Origin: Chloroflexota bacterium
GTDB taxonomy: Bacteria > Chloroflexota > Anaerolineae > Anaerolineales > E44-bin32
DNA: 8,299 nucleotides
Assembly: GCA_026390045.1 (NCBI GenBank)
Contig: JAPLGR010000421.1
Location: 1 to 8,299, forward strand
Reading direction: 5' to 3'
How positions within the stretch are numbered: the stretch's first letter is position 1; each line of letters begins with the position of its first letter. Shown piece after piece: positions 1-6,191 of this stretch. The position numbers were made by a program, and so were the translations under genes. Under the pieces are notes generated by a model that saw only the letters and a list, made by a program, of their open reading frames with translations, did no database searches and had not been told where the DNA came from.

Positions 1-969
1 GTTGTTATGATCGACGGTCAGCCCGTCTTCGATCCGGAACTGGCCGCCGCTGGTGATGCGCGCCCGCTCGTTGGGGCCGGTCTGGAAGATGATGTCGCCG
101 CCGCCGGAGTTGTCGGCGTCGGAGTTGATCGTCGCGTTGAGCTGAGAAGGCGCGGTGAGAAGCCAGCGCTGCTCGCCGCCCTGGATGGGCAGGTCAGAGG
201 GATAGGCGGAGACACGGGCCACCACGCGTCCGCTGTCGTACTCTCCCCAGATGACGATGGTCGCGCCGCTGTCTTCCGCAAGCTGGGATGCCGCGTCCGG
301 GTCCTTGATCGTCTGCGGCCACACCTCGATCCGGACATCAGCCAATCCCGCCGAAGCGAAGGCGTCCCGCAGCGACTCTCGCAGACGCCCTGCCACGTTG
401 AAGTCCGCCTGCGCTCCGCTGTAGTTGGCGAACTCGCTGATGAGAACGAGGGTCTCACCGGTACGAGCCGGCTCCGGCCGGCGCCCTTCAAGCGCGTCAG
501 ACCAGGCGTGAATGCCCCATTGGATGGCCAGCGCCACCGCCCCGACTGCCAGGATCCCTACTAGCAGAACGCCGACAATCCGCCACGGGATCATGTGGGT
601 CAGTCTGGCCATGAGGGATCTAGGCGCCGAGAGGGAAGGCCGCGCCTGGGGCAGGCCCGCACCGGGAAGGCTCCCCGGCTCTGCCGGCTCGCGGTCGCTG
701 GCGAACTCCGTCGACGGTGTGGAGCGGCTGAAGGCCTCGGGCTCGGGGGCGAAGCCCGTTGAGAGGAGCAGGTCGTCGCGTTCCCCGGAATCGAGGCGCA
801 ACAGGCGGGCAAGCGTGAGGAGATCTTCGCGCCGGCGAGGAGCGCGGGTGGTCCCTTCGCGCCATCGGAAGACGGTCTGTCTGCTCACCCCCATCCGCCG
901 CGCTAGGTCGGCGTCCGGGATGCCCGCCCGCTCTACATGCTCCGAAAGCAGGCCCGAGAAGGATTTCAC
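1..969 (-). CDS. Membrane-anchored HTH (XRE-like) regulator with extracytoplasmic domain, 3' end outside window
   Basis: I found this gene by translating the minus strand from GTG at 969-967; the frame stays open for 323 codons to base 1, so the C-terminus is missing. Residues about 5-70 form an XRE/Cro-like helix-turn-helix: DADLARRMGV then SRQTVFRWREG at 19-39, followed by a helical LLTLARLLRLD segment. Residues 75-118 are a Pro/Ser-rich linker. Residues 130-153 are one hydrophobic membrane span (WRIVGVLLVGILAVGAVALA), so the HTH should be cytoplasmic and the rest outside. Residues 172-256 look like an alpha/beta domain (LVLISEFANYSG, ATIVIWGEYDSG), loosely reminiscent of FlgO/TolB-N-type folds. 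From about residue 281 the sequence changes to a DADNSGGGDIIFQTG...ERARITSGGQF pattern typical of tail-fibre or stalk repeats. GTG codons at 978-976 and 1011-1009 are alternative starts; no strong ribosome site picks one. Target genes and signal are unknown; autoregulation and control of the divergent lipoprotein gene are guesses. Confidence 0.82.
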   Translation of the reverse strand, partial: MKSFSGLLSEHVERAGIPDADLARRMGVSRQTVFRWREGTTRAPRRREDLLTLARLLRLDSGERDDLLLSTGFAPEPEAFSRSTPSTEFASDREPAEPGSLPGAGLPQARPSLSAPRSLMARLTHMIPWRIVGVLLVGILAVGAVALAIQWGIHAWSDALEGRRPEPARTGETLVLISEFANYSGAQADFNVAGRLRESLRDAFASAGLADVRIEVWPQTIKDPDAASQLAEDSGATIVIWGEYDSGRVVARVSAYPSDLPIQGGEQRWLLTAPSQLNATINSDADNSGGGDIIFQTGPNERARITSGGQFRIEDGLTVDHNN

Positions 970-982
970 CGGATCCACTCGA

Positions 983-997
983 TTGCAGTGAATGCAA
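983..997. promoter_or_regulatory. Palindrome TTGCA-N5-TGCAA between divergent genes, candidate operator
   Basis: This is a perfect 5-bp inverted repeat with a 5-bp centre (GTGAA). Its size and symmetry suit a dimeric HTH repressor. It lies 14 bp upstream of the GTG of the HTH gene, where the transcription start predicted from the minus-strand -10 would fall. On the plus strand its left arm would be the -35 region of the lipoprotein gene. The regulatory role is inferred; a 5-bp arm can occur by chance. Confidence 0.35.
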
Positions 998-1001
998 CGG
1001 G

Positions 1002-1010
1002 AATGTAGCA
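1002..1010 (-). promoter_or_regulatory. Candidate extended -10 promoter of the HTH gene
   Basis: Read on the minus strand, TGCTACATT is a TGn-extended -10 element with hexamer TACATT, matching 4 of 6 bases of TATAAT. No good -35 precedes it. It would start transcription at about 994-996, some 26 nt before the GTG start. It is supported only by consensus match and position. Confidence 0.3.
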
Positions 1011-1072
1011 CATCTGCGTCTGGCAGTGTACGAGGGAGTGGAGAAGATGGGGGCGGATAAGCCGATCCCTTC

Positions 1073-1080
1073 GAGGAGGT
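1073..1080 (+). promoter_or_regulatory. Strong Shine-Dalgarno site of the VWA lipoprotein gene
   Basis: GAGGAGGT ends four bases before the ATG at 1085. It is an almost full anti-16S complement and fixes the start, which is directly followed by a lipoprotein signal peptide. Confidence 0.8.
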
Positions 1081-1084
1081 CTCC

Positions 1085-2581
1085 ATGAACACCAAGCCGA
1101 GGACCGCCACCCTGATCGTGCTGTGCCTGGCAGGACTCCTGCCTCTCGCCGGATGCGCATCTGCAGTCGACGCCTCGAGAGCGTACAGTCGCGGGGCCAT
1201 CAACAGTGGCCTGATCGTGCCTGCTGAATCGATCCGCATCCATGAATACCTGAACCACTACGAGCAGAGGTTCCCGGAGCCAACGGATCAGCCGCTAGGG
1301 CTCGACGTCCGCGTCGGGAATCCATCTCTTCCCGTCACGGGGGGCGACCTCTACATCCAGATCGGCGTGCAAGCCTGGAGGAGCGGGTCAGAGGAACGGA
1401 CGCCGATGAATTTGGCCCTTGTCCTCGATGCCTCGGGCTCGATGAGCGACCCGCAGAAGATGCCATTCCTGAAGCAGTCCTTGATGGTCTTCCTGCAGGA
1501 GCTCAGGCCTGACGACCGGGTGGCCATTGTCGCGTACAACGACGAGGCCGTCCTCCTCAGGTCCATCGACGAGGTGGGCGGCGGTCCGTGGATCCCCGGG
1601 ATCATCGAGAGACTGGAGCCGGGCGGGCGCACCAACTTGCAAGCCGGCCTGATGATGGGCCTCCAGGAGGTGGAGCGATCGTTCGATCTCCGCCGCAATA
1701 ACCGGGTCATCCTGCTGACGGACGGGATCGCCAATGTCGGAGTGACGGACCCGGACCGGATCGCGGCCGATGCCCTGGCCTACAATCAGCGCGGGATCAA
1801 CGTGTCCACCATCGGGCTGGGGCTCGACATGAATGACGCCTTGCTGAGTACGCTTGCCCATCAGGGACAAGGCGCCTATCACTTCGTTGACTCGGCGCAG
1901 GAGATGGACAAGGTCTTCCGACAGGAGGTCGAGGGCCTGCTCGAGAAGGTGGCCAGTGACGTTCGTGTCTCGATCGAGGTGTATCCGGGCTTGTCGCTCA
2001 CGATGATCACAGGAATGGATGGAGCGCCGCCGGCCCAAGGTGCCGAGGTCTTGCTCCAGGACATGGGCGCCGGAGACAGCCAGGTGGTGCTCGCCCGGCT
2101 GCGGGCAGGAAGCGTCCCATTCGGTGCGCAGACTGTTGCCCGCGTGACCCTTGGTTACTTCGACATCTTCGCTCAGACTTTCCGGGAAACCGAGACAGAG
2201 ATCCAGGAGGAGGTCACGGGAGCCTCGGACTACGATCCGCTGTGGGATGTTGAAGTCCGGCGAAGCGTGACCGTTGTGCGCTCCGCGGAGACGCTCCGGA
2301 CCATCGACGGCCTGTGCCAGCAAGGACGGTATCAGGCGGCCTGGCAGGAAGCGGCGAAGATGGAGCATGAACTGAGAGAGGTGGCTGTGATGGCGGGCGA
2401 TCCGCAGCTGATCGAAGACGCCGACCTCTTCCGCAGGTACCAGCTGACGCTGGCGGAAGCCTTGGGGCAGGACCCGGCTGCAGAGGACGGTGCCCCATGG
2501 CTGGAGGGGGCGGGTGCAACGCCGGGCTGGGGGAGCGAACCCCTGCTCGAGACGGCGCTGCCGACTGTCGAGGTCCGTTGA
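1085..2581 (+). CDS. VWA-domain lipoprotein, YfbK / Ca-activated chloride channel-like family
   Basis: This is a predicted membrane-anchored von Willebrand factor A protein of 498 aa. The N-terminus is a lipoprotein signal peptide with lipobox LAGC; Cys24 would be lipidated, placing the protein on the outer face of the membrane. Residues 45-105 (IHEYLNHYEQRFPEPT, then a beta-rich stretch) match the segment that precedes VWA in YfbK-like proteins. The VWA domain spans about 108-285 with a complete metal-ion-dependent adhesion site: D115-A-S117-G-S119, Thr183 and Asp213. A beta-rich section (290-375) follows, then a helical tail (400-460) and a low-complexity Gly/Pro/Glu end. The family binds protein ligands through the metal site; the 'chloride channel' label is historical and no channel segment is visible. 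The gene is divergent from the membrane-bound HTH gene across 115 bp, suggesting linked control. It appears monocistronic, with a hairpin 55 bp after the stop. The domain call is secure; the partner is unknown. Confidence 0.93.
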   Translation: MNTKPRTATLIVLCLAGLLPLAGCASAVDASRAYSRGAINSGLIVPAESIRIHEYLNHYEQRFPEPTDQPLGLDVRVGNPSLPVTGGDLYIQIGVQAWRSGSEERTPMNLALVLDASGSMSDPQKMPFLKQSLMVFLQELRPDDRVAIVAYNDEAVLLRSIDEVGGGPWIPGIIERLEPGGRTNLQAGLMMGLQEVERSFDLRRNNRVILLTDGIANVGVTDPDRIAADALAYNQRGINVSTIGLGLDMNDALLSTLAHQGQGAYHFVDSAQEMDKVFRQEVEGLLEKVASDVRVSIEVYPGLSLTMITGMDGAPPAQGAEVLLQDMGAGDSQVVLARLRAGSVPFGAQTVARVTLGYFDIFAQTFRETETEIQEEVTGASDYDPLWDVEVRRSVTVVRSAETLRTIDGLCQQGRYQAAWQEAAKMEHELREVAVMAGDPQLIEDADLFRRYQLTLAEALGQDPAAEDGAPWLEGAGATPGWGSEPLLETALPTVEVR

Positions 2582-2635
2582 CGCCTGGCAGGGTCCCAGC
2601 CAGCAGCATGCTCACCGGCAACAGCAATCGCAGCA

Positions 2636-2673
2636 GCCTTGGGCCACCGCATCCAATGGCGGGGGCCCAAGGC
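2636..2673 (+). terminator. Strong hairpin after the VWA gene, probable terminator lacking a U-tract
   Basis: Arms GCCTTGGGCC (2636-2645) and GGCCCAAGGC (2664-2673) pair perfectly. Inside, CCGC (2647-2650) pairs with GCGG (2659-2662) after a single A/G mismatch, giving a 14-bp stem with an 8-nt loop. No T-run follows, so termination would not be the classical intrinsic kind. The place, 55 bp after the stop codon and well before the next promoter, suits a 3'-end structure. Confidence 0.5.
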
Positions 2674-2786
2674 ACCGCCTCAGGCATGCGCACTGCCGAC
2701 GACCGACACCTGCTCATCAGGCCGAATGTGCTCAGGCACGCCCATCTCCTCGCGACACGGATCATATGGCGCGAAGGATTGCTTGC

Positions 2787-2815
2787 TTGCCCGAGCCTTT
2801 CGGCTGTGATACACT
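2787..2815 (+). promoter_or_regulatory. Sigma70-type promoter of the roadblock gene
   Basis: TTGCCC (2787-2792), a 17-bp spacer and TACACT (2810-2815) form a vegetative-type promoter with 4/6 matches in each hexamer. A TGn extension (TGA) sits directly before the -10. Transcription would begin near 2822, leaving a leader of about 14-17 nt with no clear Shine-Dalgarno site. Confidence 0.5.
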
Positions 2816-2835
2816 GCCGAAGTTGACGGTACCCC

Positions 2836-3213
2836 GTGATGGCCAAGACGCGAACCGACCAGATGGTGGATCGCCTGCGCAACCTGCAGGGCAGTACGCC
2901 TGATGTTGAGGCGTCTGCTGTGGTCAGCGTCGATGGCCTGATCATGGCCTCCTCCCTCCCGGCCGGAGTGGAGGAGGATCGCGTTTCGGCCATGTCAGCC
3001 GCGATGCTCAGCCTGGGCGAGCGGATCGCCGGCGAGCTCGGGCGCGGCAGTCTGGATGAGGTCTACATCCACGGAGATGAAGGTTACGTCCTGCTGATGG
3101 CCTCCGGCATGGATGCGGTGCTGACCGTGCTGGCGCGCGAGCAGGCGAAGCTGGGGCTTGTCCTGCTGGAGATGCGCCGGGCGGCGCAGGATCTGGAGCA
3201 GCTGGTCTCGTGA
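2836..3213 (+). CDS. Roadblock/LC7 domain protein
   Basis: This small protein (124-125 aa) is almost entirely one roadblock/LC7 domain, the fold of MglB and of eukaryotic Ragulator and dynein light-chain subunits. These dimers typically bind small Ras-like GTPases or act as scaffolds. Visible family features are the central strand SAVVSVDGLIMASSLP, the long helix EEDRVSAMSAAMLSLGERIAGEL, the strand pair DEVYIHGDEGYVLLMAS and the last helix LGLVLLEMRRAAQDLEQL. There is no signal peptide or membrane span, so it is cytosolic. Start choice is between GTG 2836 and the adjoining ATG 2839 (GTGATG). The gene has its own promoter and is bounded by hairpins, so it seems to be a single-gene unit. No GTPase or GAP partner is in the window, so its process (polarity, motility, regulation of another enzyme) cannot be named. 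The family call is firm. Confidence 0.9.
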   Translation: MMAKTRTDQMVDRLRNLQGSTPDVEASAVVSVDGLIMASSLPAGVEEDRVSAMSAAMLSLGERIAGELGRGSLDEVYIHGDEGYVLLMASGMDAVLTVLAREQAKLGLVLLEMRRAAQDLEQLVS

Positions 3214-3250
3214 GGCCACAGGGGCGAATCCCGATCCACGACGGATGAAC

Positions 3251-3287
3251 CGGTGGGGAGGTCACCGCAAGACGGACCTCCCCACCG
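3251..3287 (+). terminator. 13-bp perfect hairpin between roadblock gene and pyrG
   Basis: Arms CGGTGGGGAGGTC (3251-3263) and GACCTCCCCACCG (3275-3287) pair perfectly around an 11-nt loop and are followed by CCTTTAAG, a weak T-rich tail. It lies 37 bp after the roadblock stop and 58 bp before the pyrG ATG. The simplest reading is a terminator for the upstream gene; it could instead act in a pyrG leader, because I see no convincing promoter between the hairpin and pyrG. Confidence 0.6.
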
Positions 3288-3333
3288 CCTTTAAGCGAGT
3301 GAAGCGAAGGATGAGTCCGAGCGGGCACAGCGC

Positions 3334-3338
3334 GGAGG
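3334..3338 (+). promoter_or_regulatory. Ribosome binding site of pyrG
   Basis: GGAGG lies seven bases before the ATG at 3346 and confirms that start, which also matches the usual CTP synthase N-terminus (TKYIFLTGGVVSSVGKG). Confidence 0.75.
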
Positions 3339-3345
3339 CGCCTGG

Positions 3346-4995
<1,650 letters not shown>

Positions 4996-5022
4996 TCGGA
5001 AGAGGGTTGTACCCGGCGCGAA

Positions 5023-5047
5023 AATGCCACGGCATCGCCGTGGCATT
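5023..5047. terminator. Bidirectional terminator between convergent pyrG and coiled-coil gene
   Basis: AATGCCACGGC (5023-5033) and GCCGTGGCATT (5037-5047) form a perfect 11-bp stem with a 3-nt loop ATC. Read on the minus strand the stem is followed by TTTT, the canonical arrangement for ending the minus-strand cluster. On the plus side it follows the pyrG stop by 27 bp but has little T-tail. Both convergent genes end beside it. Confidence 0.8.
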
Positions 5048-5069
5048 CGTGTTCCGCTCAAGTGTGAGG

Positions 5070-5564
5070 TCAGGGTGTCTTGGACGTATCCGTCTCGTCC
5101 GGTGCGCGAAGGGTGCGCTGCCGATCGGCGTTGAGCTTGGAGATCCCGTTGCGGGCCTGGGTGAGCAGCCGGTTAAGCTCCTCTTCCAGCGTCGCCAGGG
5201 ACCCGATGATGTACTCATCCGCCTCGCTACGGAGCGATTCGGCATCGACGCGCGCCTGTGCCAGGATCTGTTCGGACCGGGTCTGGGCGGCCTGCACAAT
5301 CGCGTCGCGGCCCATCAGCTCGTCGACTTTCTGCTTGGCCATGCCGATCGTGCGATTGGCCTCTTCCTGCGCCTGCGCCAGCACCCGGTCACGCTGGGCA
5401 ATCACCTGCTGAGCCTTCTTGACCTCGTCGGGAATCGAGATCCGCATCTGGTCGATGATCTCCAGAATGCGATCCTCGTCGACGATGACGCTATGGGTGA
5501 GGGGGATCGGACGGCTCTCGTTGAAGAGCTCCTCCAGTCGATCCACCAAGTGCAGGATGTCCAT
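5070..5564 (-). CDS. Coiled-coil protein of the coaD-linked 'ATPase'/DivIVA-like family
   Basis: This is a 164-aa soluble protein. A conserved head (1-46: MDILHLVDRLEELF, SVIVDEDRILEIIDQM, SIPDEVKKA) is followed by a long Ala/Gln/Glu/Arg-rich helix (about 47-150) with heptad-like spacing, and a short charged tail. It matches what I remember of a small family encoded next to coaD in clostridia and Chloroflexota, often labelled 'ATPase', 'ATP synthase subunit B-like' or DivIVA-like. No nucleotide-binding motif or membrane span is visible, so 'ATPase' has no support here. The start is fixed by GGAGG (minus strand, 5574-5570), five bases before the ATG. It lies 99 bp downstream of coaD on the same strand, with a candidate promoter of its own, and ends beside the bidirectional terminator. 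The function is unknown; a scaffold or cell-division role is suggested only by the coiled coil. Confidence 0.85.
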   Translation of the reverse strand: MDILHLVDRLEELFNESRPIPLTHSVIVDEDRILEIIDQMRISIPDEVKKAQQVIAQRDRVLAQAQEEANRTIGMAKQKVDELMGRDAIVQAAQTRSEQILAQARVDAESLRSEADEYIIGSLATLEEELNRLLTQARNGISKLNADRQRTLRAPDETDTSKTP

Positions 5565-5628
5565 TCGAGCCTCCGGTCCGCCTCATTGACACAACAGGTC
5601 AGGGCTGCCGGTGCAGGATTCGGGCCGA

Positions 5629-5657
5629 AGCCTACACCGAACTCTGCTTTGGGTCAA
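5629..5657 (-). promoter_or_regulatory. Candidate promoter of the coiled-coil gene
   Basis: On the minus strand, TTGACC (5657-5652, 5/6 to consensus), a 17-bp spacer and TAGGCT (5634-5629, 3/6) fall in the gap just after the coaD stop. Transcription would start near 5622. This would allow expression apart from recG-coaD, although read-through remains possible because no hairpin separates the two. Confidence 0.4.
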
Positions 5658-5663
5658 TCCAGC

Positions 5664-6191
5664 CTAATCGCGCAACTCCGTCAGCGGCACGACGCCGGCG
5701 CCATCCTCCCCGAGCTCACCGAACCGACGCCGCAGAGCCTCATCCACGTGCGGAGGAACCAGGCTGCTGATATCGCCACCGAGCGAGGCAATCTCCCGGA
5801 CCGTCGTGCCGGAGAGGAAGCTGTGCTCCTCGCTGGTGATCAGCGCCATGACTTCGATGTCCGGTGCCAGCCGGTGATTGGAGAGCGCCATGCGGAACTC
5901 GTGCTCGAAATCGGAGAACACTCGCAGGCCGCGCACGATCACCTTGGCTCCCATTCTCCGGCAGAACTCCACGGTCAGCTCGGAGTACCCCGTGACGATG
6001 ATCCCGTCGTGCCCGGCAAACGCAATGCGGGCCATCTCCAGCCGCTCGTCAGGGGGGAACAACAGCGTCTTGAGCGGCTTGTCGTACACCGCGACCACGA
6101 CTTCGCTGAACAGGGCGCGGGCGCGCAATGCAATGTCGATGTGTCCATTGTGGATCGGGTCGAACGTCCCTGGGAACACAGCGCGGACCAT
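5664..6191 (-). CDS. coaD: Phosphopantetheine adenylyltransferase
   Basis: Transfers AMP from ATP to 4'-phosphopantetheine, giving dephospho-CoA, the penultimate and usually rate-setting step of coenzyme A synthesis; the family is a cytosolic hexamer. The 175-aa product is a typical bacterial nucleotidyltransferase. Motifs seen are PGTFDPIHNGHIDI (7-20) with the catalytic HNGH box (His14, His17), a substrate-side lysine at Lys41, VIVRGLR (84-90), FEHEFRMALSNHRL (95-108) and the ATP-binding SGTTVRE near 127-133. It is about 15 residues longer than common homologues because of an acidic C-terminal tail (GELGEDGAG...). The ATG shares one base with the recG stop (TGATG), and a purine-rich GGGAGA ribosome site lies within the recG end, so translation is probably coupled and the two genes share a transcript. 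The call is secure. Confidence 0.97.
   Translation of the reverse strand: MVRAVFPGTFDPIHNGHIDIALRARALFSEVVVAVYDKPLKTLLFPPDERLEMARIAFAGHDGIIVTGYSELTVEFCRRMGAKVIVRGLRVFSDFEHEFRMALSNHRLAPDIEVMALITSEEHSFLSGTTVREIASLGGDISSLVPPHVDEALRRRFGELGEDGAGVVPLTELRD

Larger units (their letters stand above)
2582..2835. other. Non-coding stretch between VWA gene and roadblock gene
   Basis: This 254-bp gap holds a hairpin near its start and a promoter at its end, described separately. Reading frames crossing it on both strands give Arg/Pro/Ala-rich translations without recognisable domains and overlap the flanking genes, so I treat it as intergenic. Confidence 0.6.

Noticed and set aside
7..564. 185-aa plus-strand frame at the left edge
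   Set aside because: It is antisense to the HTH-TM protein and has no domain or ribosome site.
1022..1030. 9-mer TACACTGCC on the minus strand here and again at 2810-2818 on the plus strand
   Set aside because: It looked like a shared promoter element, but the minus-strand copy lacks a -35 and a TG extension, and one shared 9-mer in 8 kb is easily chance.
1056..1061. GATAAG as a -10 for the VWA gene
   Set aside because: No -35 lies at a suitable distance, and the match is too weak to list.
620..1258. 212-aa minus-strand frame crossing the HTH gene and the start of the VWA gene
   Set aside because: It conflicts with the strong Shine-Dalgarno site and signal peptide at 1085, and its translation is low-complexity Arg/Pro/Gly; the adjacent GTG frame gives a coherent HTH-TM protein.
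1388..2368. 326-aa minus-strand frame inside the VWA gene
   Set aside because: The plus strand encodes a VWA domain with complete MIDAS, so this is an antisense shadow.
2490..2903. Two plus-strand frames (2490-2903 and 2497-2826) covering the gap before the roadblock gene
   Set aside because: They start inside the VWA gene, overlap the hairpin and promoter, and give Arg/Pro/His-rich translations typical of non-coding GC-rich DNA.
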